A DNA stretch of 64,000 nucleotides from Spinacia oleracea (GCF_020520425.1 NC_079492.1:104567157-104631156); one strand, 5' to 3'. Shown: positions 11,040 to 23,125, numbered from the stretch's first letter. The notes: generated by a model not told the origin, from the sequence alone. Made by a program: numbers and translations.

Positions 11040-12900
11040 GGCTCTCGTAAGAACACTTTCCTACGGTGAGAACACTTCTTTACGGTGAGAACACTTTCTA
11101 TAATGGCATTTTCGTGATTTTTATAAACAAATAAACCAATATAATTGTTTTTTCACGTTTTTCTTTTCAATATTTCTGATTTTCACGTTCTCTCTCTTCA
11201 ACTCCCCTCTCTCTTCAACTCCCCTCTCTCTCCTATTCGAACACCACCACCAATCGCCGCCGCCGCTAGCCACTGCCGCTACTTACCTCTCGCCGCCGAT
11301 TGTGCTCTCCTCTTGCCGCCGCTTCTTCTCTCCTCTCGCCGCCGTTTCTTTCTCCTCTGGCCGCTGTTTCTTTCTCCTATCGCCGCCGCTTCTTCTCTCC
11401 TCTACGCCGCCGCTTCTTCTCTCCTTTACGCCTCCGCTTCTTCTCTCCTCTCGCTGCCACTTCTACTTTCCTCACGCCGCTCGCCGCAGCTCGCAGAAAT
11501 TCGTCACCGGTCGCGGTGGTTGTGGTTCGCGAATCGGAGTTCGAACTCTCAGGTTTCTTTGATTCTTCGATTTAGGTTTCTTTGATTCTTCGATTCTTCG
11601 ATTTCGATTTCGATTTTAAATCAATCAATTTCGTTTTTCTGAGATTCTAAATCAATTGCTTTCTTTGATTCTAATATCAGTCAATTTATCCGAATTCATG
11701 TTCTAAATTAATCCGAAATTTATCCAGTTTCATGTTCTAAATTGATTTCTTTGATTCTAATATCAGTCAATTGATTGTTAGGAGGTTTCAAAATCGAATT
11801 TTAATCGACATTCTCAATCGATTTTCGAAATCTGAATTCAACAATTAAAATCGATTTCAATTGATTTCTCAATTCCAAAAATTAAAATCGGGTTCAATTT
11901 GGTGGCTTCGAAATATAAATTTAGAACATGTTTGAATAAACTTAGAACATGCTTGAATAAATTTAGAACATGGTTGAACAAATTTAGAACATGCTTGAAT
12001 AAGTTTAGAACATGCTTGAATAAATTTAGAACATGCTTGAATAAATTTAGAACATGAGCTTAAAATTTTAGAACCTGATTGAATAATTTTAGAACATGAG
12101 CTTACAAATTTAGAACATGGTTGAACAAATTTAGAACATGGTTGAACAAACTTAGAACATCGTTGAATAAATTTAGAACATGATTGAATAAATTTAGAAC
12201 ATGCTTGAATAAATTTAGAACATCCTTGAATAAATTTAGAACATGAGCTTACAAATTTAGAACATGGTTGAACAAATTTAGAACATTGTTGAACAAATTT
12301 AGAACATCGTTGAATAAATTTAGAACATGCTTGAATAAATTTAGAACATGAGCTTACAAATTTAGAACATGGTTGAATAATTTTAGAACATGCTTGAATT
12401 AATCTAGAACATGAGGTTAAAAATTTAGAACATGGTTGAATAAAATTAAAACATGCTTGAATAAATTTAGAACATGACTGAACCAATTTAGAACATGGTT
12501 AAATAAGTTTAGAACATGGTTGAATAAATTTAGAACATGAGTTTGAAAATTTAGAACATCGTTGAATAAATTTAGAACATGTTTGAATAAAATTTAGAAC
12601 ATGCTTGAATAAATTTAGAACATGCTTAAATAAATTTAGAACATGAGCTTACAAATTTAGAACATGCTTGAATAAAATTAAACGTGCTTGAATAAATTTA
12701 GAATATGGCTGAACCAATTTAGAATATGGTTAAATAAGTTTAGAACATGGTTGAATAAATTTAGAACATGAGTTTGAAAATTTAGAACATTGTTGAACAA
12801 ATATAGAACATAAAGAGTGTAAAAGTGTTCTCACCATAAGAAGTGTTCTCACATAAGGAGGTGTTCTCACCGGATCCCTCCCCTATATATATATATATAT
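10950..12900. mobile_element. TIR element in a TA microsatellite (family copy A)
   Basis: A TA tract (10950-11008) passes into a GA tract (to 11035), then AAGGCTCTCGTAAGAACACT. The right end reads GTGTTCTCACCGGATCCCTC before a second TA tract. Reverse-complemented, the right end (GGGATCCGGTGAGAACAC) is an imperfect inverted repeat of the left. The interior holds a GC-rich, CT-rich 5'UTR-like segment (11160-11560) and a 21-bp minisatellite. A second copy with the same ends and interior lies at 52150-54410. No transposase is present. The placement between TA tracts resembles the rice Micron family, but I cannot assign a superfamily. Confidence 0.7.
11925..12805. repeat. 21-bp minisatellite, TTGAATAAATTTAGAACATG unit
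   Basis: About 40 units of 21 bases, consensus TTGAATAAATTTAGAACATG plus one base, with a variant family containing GAGCTTACAAATTTAGAAC. Because 21 is a multiple of three, the minus strand stays open for 205 codons (11869-12486), giving a seven-residue repeat CSKFIQA. I regard this as a by-product of the repeat: there is no gene-like start context and the plus strand is also repeat-rich. Confidence 0.85.
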
Positions 12901-12907
12901 AAAAGTA

Positions 12908-13672
12908 CTAGTTTATGCCCCGTGCAACGCACAGCTACTACTAAAACAATTTATGGAGTATTATTTTAATAGTAACTAAAAGACTTGTGATATTACGAAA
13001 ATATGAAAGTAAAAAGGATATATGAAAAAGTATAAATTCAAAGTTGTGTAAAAAAAATATTCAAATGAACTAAATTTGCATATTAGTATACAAAGTTAAA
13101 AATCATAGTCGTTTAATTTACTTGTATGTTTCCCTCAAAAAAAATTTACTTGTATGTAGAACGATCTAACAACGTTAACCAAACCCGAATGACTCAAGAC
13201 TAATTTTCGAAAAGACCCGAGCATAACCGAGTTAGTCAAATACAACATATTTTGAATTGAGTAAAATCTTGATAAATAAACTTATATGTTAGTCTACTTA
13301 CCATGTATTATTATTTTAATTAACATTCTTACTTACTAGTTACCATGTATTATATTATTAATAGTAGACTAACATTAGAAGTCCATTTATCAATATTTTT
13401 TATATTTCTTATCAGATTAAAAAGTTATAATAATACATAAATAAACTTATATCATAAAGGAAAAAATAATATTGATTTAACTTTCCTCCAATAATATATT
13501 ATGCAGTACACATCTATGGTAATTAAAATATATTTTTATCTTAGTTTCCTAAACAAACGTAATGTAATTTATTTATTTTAAAGTAAAAAAATAAAAAATA
13601 AAAAATTTTGGCGGGAAAAAAATCGCACCAGGAAATGACACGTGTCATTCTTGGTGTCTCTTTTAGTATATA
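12908..13672 (-). mobile_element. Non-autonomous Helitron 1
   Basis: On the minus strand the 3' end reads a GTGCGTTGCAC hairpin, then GGGGCATAAACTAG followed by T: the CTRR-T terminus with a hairpin about 10 nt upstream that defines Helitrons. The 5' end on the same strand is TATATACTAAAAGAGACACC, close to the common plant Helitron start TCTATACTA. The 5' subterminal block contains GACACGTGTC. No Rep/helicase ORF. Confidence 0.65.
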
Positions 13673-15200
13673 GTAACTAGTATAGTACCCGTGCGATGCA
13701 CGGTTTATAATCTAAATATAAATTTATATGAAAATCTGGTAGACAATGATCATTAAAATAGTGCTTATAGATATTCTCTTAATTAAAAAAATGACGAATA
13801 AATTGTTATTGCCCCTTTCAGTGTCTTATTTATTTTAAAAAATCTAAACCAAATAATGGTACATGGACTAAATTATTTGCATCCCCAATCATCACCCCCT
13901 ATCAAACATAAAATTATCTCATTCACCCTTCCTTTTGGTAGTCATATTCACTTAATACTCGCTTTATTTAACTCATGATTTGACCATTTAACTCCTACCC
14001 ACCCCTCCCATTCCCCGTCTCGGGAGGCCGAGTACAAAATAAAATCCATCCACGCTCCATCACCCACTGTGTAAACTCACCCCTAGATTCAACTTTCTTT
14101 TTTTGGTAAAAAAGTTTTGAATTGTAAAACTATTTTCTGGCGTGTTCGATAATTCAGTTGCCTGATTCAATTAATTTAGTAAATAAAAAAACATTATAAT
14201 ATGTACGTTAGTAGTAAAAATAATGTAGATATGTTCATAATCAACTAGATGAAAGATAAGCGATGCGCGCGGGTCCTATCTAAAATCCATTCTCGCCCCG
14301 TTACCTGCGGCAACTACATTTTTAACCCCATCACCTACCAAATTAAATTTCCTTCATTCCTCCCACATGAAGAGGATGTGCGGGGGATCTCCCAAAAGAT
14401 TGACCCCACTGACAACCAAACATCCCTGTATTTGGTAATTAATTGTATCAGCTATACTAATATTGATAAAATATTTAAAAGTGATAATTCATAATTAAGA
14501 TTGGGTGAGCGTTCTAAGTGCAAATTTAAACTCGCCCCATAAGGTAGGTACATGTTATCCTTATACCTGCTCACCGACATCGAATCTAAATTAATATTGG
14601 GTGAGTGTTCTAGGTGCAGGAAAAAAATTATTAATGAATTTAAAAATAAAGTATAGGCTAGCCATTCATAAAAAATTATAGGGCCAGGGGCCTTATTCTG
14701 TTAGTAACATGAAGCCTAAAATATGTTTGAGATAACCTTGTTAAATATGTTAAATCAAGAGTTAAAATTTTTATACATATCCGTATTTGTTATATATATG
14801 ACCCAAATTTTAAACTGTGACAATATTATAATAATTGAATTTATAGTACAAGTTCAACTATTCAGTGGATTACAATGTAAAAATATATTACCCAATTTGA
14901 TCAAATAAAGGCAAAGAAAAATAATATAAAAATTAAACGAAAAAAGAATTGAAATTATTTCCCATTTAAAAGATTCGGGAATTACAAAATGAAATGATAA
15001 AAGATGTTAAAATACTTTCATTCATGTTTTAAACAAATCATTGTCATATGGTTGTGAATATTATGATATTGAAGTATATTCGGTATAATTATTTTAGTCA
15101 ATTATCTTGATGTATTGAGTATATTCAAAGCATGTTAATTTAGTACTTAGTAGTATGTTTAAATTAATAAATTTACCGCCATCAATTGTAAATATATCTA

Positions 15201-15681
15201 TTATCTTAGACTAAAATAGACACCATGAATGACACATGTCACTTCCTAGTGCAACTTTTCCCTGCCAAAAACCTTTTTCCTAAAATATATATACTTTATT
15301 TGTTTTATTTTATTTTTCTATCGTTTTCTATAAATGGTTTATGTATGGAGAAAATATTGGATAACATAATAGGACAATATATATCACATAATAAAAAATT
15401 GTTCACAATTATTTTGGAAATATTTTAGTCAAATCGGTATATCAATAATGGAAAATATATTTAATCATTATTTTGATCAAATTTATTAAGCATATGAAAT
15501 ATGTAAACGTAGTAGGACGAAAATTTCATATTAGATGATTCAATCAATATGTACTTTCGATATTTATTAATTATACATTAGCTTTAGGGAGAGAAATATT
15601 TTACACGGAGTAACCAATATGGCCGGTCAAATAATTATTTTAGAATATACAGAGTATGTGTATGCACGGGATACAATCTAG
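15201..15681 (+). mobile_element. Non-autonomous Helitron 3 (plus strand)
   Basis: Start near TTAGACTAAAATAGACACCA, subterminal palindrome TGACACATGTCA, then CCTAGTGCAACTTTTCCCTG, as in the other copies. The 3' end reads GTGTATGCACGGGATACAAT then CTAG followed by T. About 480 bp, opposite in orientation to the surrounding Helitron 2. Confidence 0.6.
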
Positions 15682-16083
15682 TTTTTTTTTTATAATCGAT
15701 TATTATTATTCGTAATTAGAAGGTTTTACGTATTTTTTTTATGAAATATGATACTCCGTAATTATTTTATTGTAGGACGATTGTCAGAATTATAGCTATA
15801 GTGTTTTGACGAATGTATAATTTATTGAGCGTTCAAGGTCTTATCTTTATCGCTTACCACTTTTTTAAAAAAAACTTAATTATTATAGTTAAAATGTTTA
15901 AATTGCACTCCACATGCACTAAGATTCTATATATTACAACTATTAAAACTTAATATTTCCCGGAAGTGTGTTAAATATATCTTAATGTTAAATGTTGTGT
16001 ATAAAGATCTCAAATTTATTGTTAACTGATGATGAATCAGTTATATTTGTTAACTGGCAATTTATTTTATATACGATGTATGT

Positions 16084-16205
16084 GAATTCGGCCTCACCTC
16101 GCATTCCTACGGGTTGGTTCCCCGTGTGATGGGAAACCCTCCCGCACGGTTCGGAGAGCACTGAATTAAACCTAGAATAACAGTCAAATGTCGGTTAAAA
16201 GTTTA
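16084..16205 (+). other. Insert with group II intron domain V-like hairpin
   Basis: This segment is absent from the second copy of the tandem duplication, so it is an insertion in copy 1 (or a deletion in copy 2). It contains CCGTGTGATGGGAAACCC followed by TCCCGCACGGTTC. This folds as a CCGTGYG/CGCACGG stem with a GGGAAACCC cap, like domain V of plant organelle group II introns. The catalytic AGC triad expected at the stem base is not seen. A short organelle-derived piece in the nucleus is likely but unproven. Confidence 0.4.
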
Positions 16206-16377
16206 GGCCAAACGTATAAATGGTAAACTCTGGGTTAGTGCGAAAGCTAAATAGATTATACGGTAGTTATACATGGTATATGGCTGTTATAAACCGTATA
16301 AATTTCAAATACTTATCCTGATATATGCGATGTATGTTTGAATTAGATTATGTGTAGAATTTGATTATGTATACATA

Positions 16378-16701
16378 CTCCCTCATCCCTTAATAATCGC
16401 ACCAGTTTGACCGGTGCGGAGTTTAAGTCATTTGAATTGACTTATTAATTTAATGAGTGTTTGTTGATAGTAGGTATTTTTTTAATATAGTTAGTGGGAA
16501 ATGTGTAATGGGTGGGGAGTGGTGAGTGAGCGGTGTTGATTTTTAAATGATTTTTTGTAGGGAATAGGGGTGTAGGTGGGGTAGTAAGTAAGTGTGAGAA
16601 ATAATATAATATTGGTAAAAATTTTCATTTATAGAAGCGGTGCAAGTATTAATGGACGGCCCGAAAAGGAAAGCGGTGCAAGTATTAAGGGACGGAGGGA
16701 G
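16378..16701. mobile_element. Stowaway-like MITE, TA target duplication
   Basis: Left end CTCCCTCATCCCTTAATA and right end TATTAAGGGACGGAGGGAG are inverted repeats, flanked by TA on both sides. 324 bp. The right side has a small internal duplication of AAAGCGGTGCAAGTATTAA. Confidence 0.88.
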
Positions 16702-17745
16702 TATGTAGGAAATCCTCTATATAAGTTAGTAAACAAAATTATGAATCTTTTAATTCTTTATGTATTTTTTCATATTAGTTTTTGTTACCATAAAATACAA
16801 TAAGTTCTTTTGAAGAGGAAAAAAAACTTACCGTATTTTATGGTAACAAAAAATACAGTAAGTTGACCATATATTACGTGATACTATTGTGTTGTAAAAT
16901 ATTTGTTGCTTAATTTTATTTTTTAACTTTATTTTTAATATTAAAAGAGGGGTCAATCAATGAGTGACGAATGTATAATTTATTAAGCGTTCAAGATCTT
17001 ACCTTTATCGCTTACCACTTTTTTTAAAAAAAAACTTAATTATTATAGTTAAAATGTTTAAATTACACTCCGCATGCACTAAGATTCTATATATTACAAC
17101 TATTAAAACTTAATATTTCCCGGAAGTGTGTCAAATGTCAGATTTTGAACAATATATCTTAATGTTAAATGGTGTGTATAAAGATCTCAAATTTATTGTT
17201 AACTGATGATGAATCAGTTATATTTGTTAACTGGCAATTTATTCTATATATGATGTATGTTAGGCCAATGGTAAACTCTGGGTTAGTGCGAAAGCAAAAT
17301 AGATTATACGGTAGTTATACATGGTTTATGGCTGTTATAAACCGTATAAATTTCAAATACTTATCCTGGTATATGCGATGTATGTTTGAATTAGATTATG
17401 TATACATATATAGGAAATCCTCTATACTCCGTATAAGTTATTAAAAATTTTGATAAATCTTTTAATTCTTTATGTATTTTTGCATATTAGTTTTTGTTAC
17501 CATAAAATACAATAAGTTCTTTTGAAGGGGAAAAAAAACTTACCGTATTTTATGGTAACAAAAAATACAGTAAGTTACCATAAAATACAGTAAGTTGAAC
17601 ATATATTACGTGATATTATTGTGTTGTAAAATATTTGTTGCTTAATTTTATTTTTTTAACTTTATTTTTAATATTAAAAGAGAGGCCAATCAATTAGTGA
17701 CAAATGTCATCACCACATTGGTTTCCTCTCTTTTAGTATATTATA

Positions 17746-17775
17746 CTAGTATAGGACCCGTGCGATGCACGATTT
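17746..17775 (-). mobile_element. Helitron 3' terminus (copy 4, 5' end not found)
   Basis: On the minus strand the sequence reads a GTGCATCGCAC hairpin, then GGGTCCTATACTAG followed by T. The terminus starts within four bases of the 5' end assigned to Helitron 2. I could not find a convincing 5' end before the LTR at 19676. Confidence 0.55.
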
Positions 17776-17929
17776 ATATATTTGAACTTTAAGTGCAAAG
17801 TTAAATTAATATAGAAAAGAAACATAGAAAAATACATAGACTTTTTTGTTCCTTTTCACGCACCACCCATAGTTTCATGTTAGGTATAAAAATCAGTTAA
17901 CATCATGTATTATGAGAGATGTCAATTCT

Positions 17930-18310
17930 CAAGCTGAACTGTTAAACCCGTTGGGTTACTCCGATCGTTTAGAACTCAAACCGTTAATAACCCGCGAGCT
18001 GGAACCGAAGTCCTGATCCGATTATATTCAACTCGAACCGACGGAAAAATATTAACCCGATTAAGATCCGAAACTTGATAACAAACCCGTTCCGCAGCAA
18101 CCCGATCCATTTCAACTCGAACCGAATGGATTTGATATCCATAAACGACCCAATCCGTATAAATCCAAACCGTTTGAACCCAAGGATAACCCGTTTACAA
18201 TACGAATTGTTTTAACGTGTAACCCGCTTAATCCGAACCGTTTACAACCCGTAACCCGTTTAATTTGAATCATTTATAACCCATAACCCGTTTAATCCCG
18301 CTATTGATCT
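17930..18310. repeat. Degenerate AACCCG/CCGAACC-rich block
   Basis: Words such as AACCCGTTTAATCCGAACCG, ACCCGTAACCCG and CAACTCGAACCGA recur irregularly. It is not telomeric: the spacing is irregular and no 7-bp period is kept. No coding frame is supported. Confidence 0.6.
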
Positions 18311-19675
18311 TAAATTCTTAACACTTTTAAAAGTTAGTTATTGCCTTTGTCCCATAATTAAGGCCTCAAATATTAGAATATATAAACGTATTAAAAATTG
18401 TGATTTTATGATTTGGAATTGAATTCACCTAACTCGAAGTACAACCCTCTACCCATTTCATCTCGCTACCGATTTATCCACATTGTATGAACCTATTGAT
18501 AAAACCTGAACCAAGATAAACTTGAACCCGATGTAACCCAACTATACATGTTCAACCCGACCCATTTCATATCCGATATTAAGTTCAAATACTATCTCAT
18601 TTTGTATTGTGTCACCCATACCTATTTAAGTACCACCCAATCTCAAGTTTATTCTCTTGAAATGATCAAATCCATAAATTTCATTAGATATAATTAGTTC
18701 CAAGTCCAGTCATTTTAGATAAGTTCAGATAAATTTGAAAAATTTATTTCAAATAAGTTGAAGAGAACGCACCCAACCTCCATTTTTCTTTGTTCCACTC
18801 ACTTATTACATGTGGTCAAAATAATAAATAAATAATTGATTATACTTTATGGAGTATTTATGAAAGAAAGAAATTATGTTTGCTAAAGCGCAAAACCAAA
18901 TAAAACCCACATACCACATGCATCACCACGAAGAATACAATTTATCTCTATAAATGTCATCACTCGTCGAATCACTACTTATATATTCCCGTATGTCTAA
19001 CAGGGTGGAGACAGAAAAATATTTATACAACCCGCTTAACCTATTTTATTATTTTAATTGTGATATAAAATATTTCATGGAGATATTGAAGATAATATTA
19101 TCATGGAATTGAGAATACTCCGCACTCGTAAAGTCATAATATTTTAGATATCAGTGAATGATAGTTTTCATATCTTATTGATGTGTTTCTAGTACGTTAA
19201 TAAATAGCGGGAGAACTACATACTTCTTAAAACGGTAATAATAAAAATTAAAGTAGCCAATAGAAAAGTATGATTAACACCTAATTGTTTTATTTGTCAA
19301 ATAGGTTTATATATTTTTCCATCATTTTTTTTAACTCACACTTATAGTTAAATTTCTAAGCCATGCATCGCACAAGTCTTATTTTTCATATATGCACAGA
19401 TATTCATAATTCCATTGTATAAATTCGTGAGAATGTATCATGAGATTGTATAAAGGGTTAAAGGATTATGTATGTATTTAGTAATGTATTTCTATAATAT
19501 TATTGTGTATAAAAATAGTACACAACATAGCATTCCAAATAAAATGTCCATGATACGTTATACTAAGATAGGATTATGTCAGGTACTACTCCATCATGAA
19601 ATGCAGTCAGCCTAATCTGACAATAATATATCTATTAATTAATTTATGTGTAATATATACTATATATACTATATA
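18311..19675. other. AT-rich spacer without recognisable genes
   Basis: A partial GATAAGTTCAGATAAATTTG motif near 18718 recalls the MITE at about 36652. A degenerate Helitron-like hairpin GCCATGCATCGCAC is at about 19362 but no CTRR end follows. Otherwise I see nothing beyond AT-rich sequence. Confidence 0.5.
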
Positions 19676-20091
19676 TGTAACACCCCCGATTTACTAACTA
19701 GAAATAAATAAGAATAATATATACTTTATAAAAATTTGCGGAAGCTTACACCTAAATCGGAGGTATCACCGCCACACTTGATCACATTGTCAAGTGCTAA
19801 GGCTTACAAAACTCAAACTATTACAACTCGATTACTAGGTGGTCTATTTAAACTAAAAGTATTAAACGGTCATACAAGACTAAACGATAATATTGAGCTC
19901 CTTCAACTTGTAATTGCATCTTTCACGATCGATCTGCTCTAGTCAATCTTGACTGCTCACCATAGTGGACAAATTCCAAAAGGATCGTCGCAGGGCCACC
20001 ATAAGAAAAAGACATGGCCGCAAACACACATAACAAATAAGCACACACGTCAGCAAAAGCTGAGTAATCATCGCTTATTGAATAACCAGAC

Positions 20092-20141
<50 letters not shown>

Positions 20142-22423
20142 GTAATAATAATAATAATAAAAATAATAATAATCATAATAATAATTTAACAAACACATAA
20201 GTACAAATTGATAAACAATTCTTATAAAACTAGTACATATAACCATAAGTAACAAGGGTTTATTTTTAATTTTTTTTTTATAAGTTCACCATTTGAGTAA
20301 TGTGGATCGAGTCCACCACCCAATAGTATATATTGAACTATTGGATGTAACCACCTGAGAGACGTGGATCGCGTCCACCACCCATTAGTATACATTAAAC
20401 TATTGGATGTAACCACCAGAAAAATGTGAATCTAGTCCACCACCCAATAGTATTGGACTATTGGATGTAACCACCAAACAGGTCTTAGTCTTTAAGTGTG
20501 CACACCCCCCAGTGAGTGTTTTTAACTCAAAGGAGTAGATTAAGCCTAGGTCGTGCTAGTTAGCTTCGACCAAAATATTAAGACACATTGTGTCGTACCA
20601 CCAATGTGTTCATCACCTTAGGGGATCCTGCCTAAGATGTCTTACCAACCAAGTGTATTACATTTTAGTGACTCTATTTTATTAGAGCGTTGACTTGAGC
20701 ACACAATACTTACTAAATCACTATCCATATCATATAGCAGTTGTATAACCGTACATAATGACATTATTGTTGTCTCACTTATCTTAAATTGTCGGCTAGT
20801 GCTACATGAGACTCGCCATGAATTATACGAAAATCAAGAAAATTAGGACCTACTAAACATTATATTACTGCCAAGCAAATCCACATGCACCGTGAGTAAT
20901 TTCGTGAGATGGAAATTCTCTACTGCATGCATCTACTCAATAAAACTCAAAAAGTGTAAGTCAATGCCCATAATTACGGATTATAACAATAGTATGGGTC
21001 ATCATGAACACTAGTGTTCCATCAATTTATTCAGGGACTATTTCGAGATTTATAGCTATTGTCATATTACTGAAAATATACTATACTTATTCATTTAGCT
21101 AACATCACATAGAACATTTGTTACATGTATACACATATTACACATTGTCACATCCAAATCATATTTTATAGGGTTTAGCAAAAAGGTGAACATAGTAACT
21201 TACCTCATTAAGCTAATCTCACAACTGCACACACGAGCACTAGAAGGTCTCCCGATCTACGTACTCTATAAACAACGTAAAATAGTCGATGCAATATACG
21301 TACTAGGTAGGTCAAAGGCTATATTAATAATTAATTATAGTTAGTGTATGCGAAAGAATCGTATAGGTTACGATCGAAGGGGTCATAGGAACAATGCAAG
21401 AAAACTCATATCACCACTTACGTACCATGGGTGGATATAATCACAATATCACTTCTTAGATCTTAGGTGGAGTAAATATGAGAAGTTTAATTAATGAATT
21501 TGGTATCTTCTTCAAGTGGGTTTTCAAAGTAGTGGAATAATCTTTAAAAAAATAGGGTGAAAGCTATTAAAAAGGGCATCAATCTGCTACACCAGAATAG
21601 AAGGAAAACGGAAGAACAAGGTCAACATCAAGAGGGAATATTACCTCTGTTTATGGACGGTTTTCAGAGTTGTCAAACCGAATAAAAAGAGGGTACTGCG
21701 GACTATGAGACGGTGTTGTTCGCGATGGTTTCGAGAGTGGTTTGATGGTGTTTCGGTGAAGCCGAATGTGGCTAGAAATCAATTTCGGCGATCGAGGTTT
21801 TTTTTTCCTTGCGGAGCTTTCTGGTGGTATTTTGAGAGTATAATTAGGGTTTTTGTTTTGCAAAACTAGTGTATTAGGGTTTCTGACTATTATTTATAGG
21901 GAGAGGTTCAAGAGATAGAAATTACGATTTAGCGGTAGATAAGCATTATCTGATCTAGCTTATCAGTTTGTTACGGAGTCAAATAAGGTTTGATGTAATT
22001 CAAATCTCCAATTTGGATAGGAATGCACGCAGTTAGCTTCAAAATAGGAATTAGTTTTAAAGATATGCTTAGGGAGTTCTAGTGTAGATAGAGGTCTAAG
22101 AATCTACGATAAAACAATGACGGCTAATCACTACTGTATTAGAAATAATTAGGGTTTAAATCGTATTTATAGTGGTTCGTAAATAAGGGTCTTATTAAAT
22201 ATTAAAATAGGTTTTATAACTTAATAACAAATAGAAATACATCATTTAGTTTAGAAAACTCACGTAATAAATAATTATAACCTTATTCTAGCTATAAACA
22301 TATTTTATAAAATCATAAAATATAAGGGTATTACAATCTACCCTCTTTAAAAGAAGTTTCGTCCCGAAACTTAAAGTTATAAAAATATTATACCAAACTT
22401 TACTACATAATCGGGATATTACA
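19676..22423 (-). repeat. 3' LTR (in element sense) of the young element
   Basis: 2748 bp. Contains a TATA-like box read on the minus strand as CTATAAATA (21891-21898), an AAT microsatellite (about 20094-20184) and three imperfect TAGTCCACCACCCAATAGTAT-like units (20290-20475). A second polypurine-like sequence lies inside it at about 22329-22370. Confidence 0.9.
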
Positions 22424-22443
22424 TTCTATCCCCCTTAAAAAGG
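22424..22443 (-). other. Polypurine tract of the young LTR element
   Basis: On the minus strand the sequence is TCCTTTTTAAGGGGGATAGAA, directly before the LTR start TGTAATATCCCG. It is preceded by GAGTTCGGGGACGAACTC, the motif commonly found just upstream of Tekay/Del 3' LTRs. Confidence 0.8.
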
Positions 22444-22646
22444 AGTTCGTCCCCGAACTCAAAACTAGTCACACAATTACATCACAAGTAACACATAACT
22501 AACACATAGAAAGAGATACTATGCTCTCTTAAATTAAACGGCATGTCCTATAATTTTAAGCTTAACTCTTGATTAGTCATTTCAATCCTAAAACTCAAAC
22601 CAGACACTGGGATATGAAGATCCCTGTGTAAATTCAAGACCGGATA

Positions 22647-22659
22647 GGCTCTGATACCA
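22647..22659 (-). other. Primer binding site (initiator tRNA-Met type)
   Basis: TGGTATCAGAGCC on the minus strand, three bases after the LTR end. It is the standard complement to the 3' end of initiator tRNA-Met used by many plant LTR elements. Confidence 0.9.
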
Positions 22660-22662
22660 TTT

Positions 22663-23078
22663 TGTAACACCCCCGATTTACTAACTAGAAATAAATAAGA
22701 ATAATATATACTTTATAAAAATTTGCGGAAGCTTACACCTAAATCGGAGGTATCACCGCCACACTTGATCACATTGTCAAGTGCTAAGGCTTACAAAACT
22801 CAAACTATTACAACTCGATTACTAGGTGGTCTATTTAAACTAAAAGTATTAAACGGTCATACAAGACTAAACGATAATATTGAGCTCCTTCAACTTGTAA
22901 TTGCATCTTTCACGATCGATCTGCTCTAGTCAATCTTGACTGCTCACCATAGTGGACAAATTCCAAAAGGATCGTCGCAGGGCCACCATAAGAAAAAGAC
23001 ATGGCCGCAAACACACATAACAAATAAGCACACACGTCAGCAAAAGCTGAGTAATCATCGCTTATTGAATAACCAGAC

Positions 23079-23125
<47 letters not shown>

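Larger units (their letters stand above)
15812..17700. repeat. Imperfect tandem duplication, period about 1.15 kb
   Basis: The block starting GACGAATGTATAATTTATT recurs at about 15812 and 16965. Both copies then share TTCCCGGAAGTGTG, CTGATGATGAATCAGTTA, GGTAAACTCTGGGTTAGTGC and a GTTACCATAAAATACA segment with a nearby inverted copy TATTTTATGGTAAC. Copy 1 carries two extra segments: 16084-16205 and the MITE at 16378-16701. Copy 2 is therefore shorter (about 735 bp). Confidence 0.75.
13677..17742 (-). mobile_element. Composite Helitron 2, with nested insertions
   Basis: The minus-strand 3' end is CCGTGCATCGCACGG (hairpin), then GTACTATACTAG and T. Its 3' end begins four bases after the end of Helitron 1. 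The matching 5' end is taken as the CTCTTTTAGTATATTATA stretch ending at about 17742. Inside lie a plus-strand Helitron (15201-15681), a tandem duplication and a Stowaway-like MITE. The great length relative to its relatives means the 5' end could belong to a different copy. No coding region was found. Confidence 0.45.

Noticed and set aside
11145-11585. Proline/serine/leucine-rich ORFs in element A
   Set aside because: CT- and CCG-repeat artefacts in three frames; more like a 5' UTR than a coding exon.
17930-18310. Interstitial telomere repeat (AACCC words)
   Set aside because: Spacing is irregular, the unit is AACCCG/CCGAACC rather than AAACCCT, and no run of identical heptamers exists.
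19923-20255. Poly-Asn and poly-Tyr ORFs (also at 22910-23239)
   Set aside because: Translations of the AAT microsatellite inside the LTRs.
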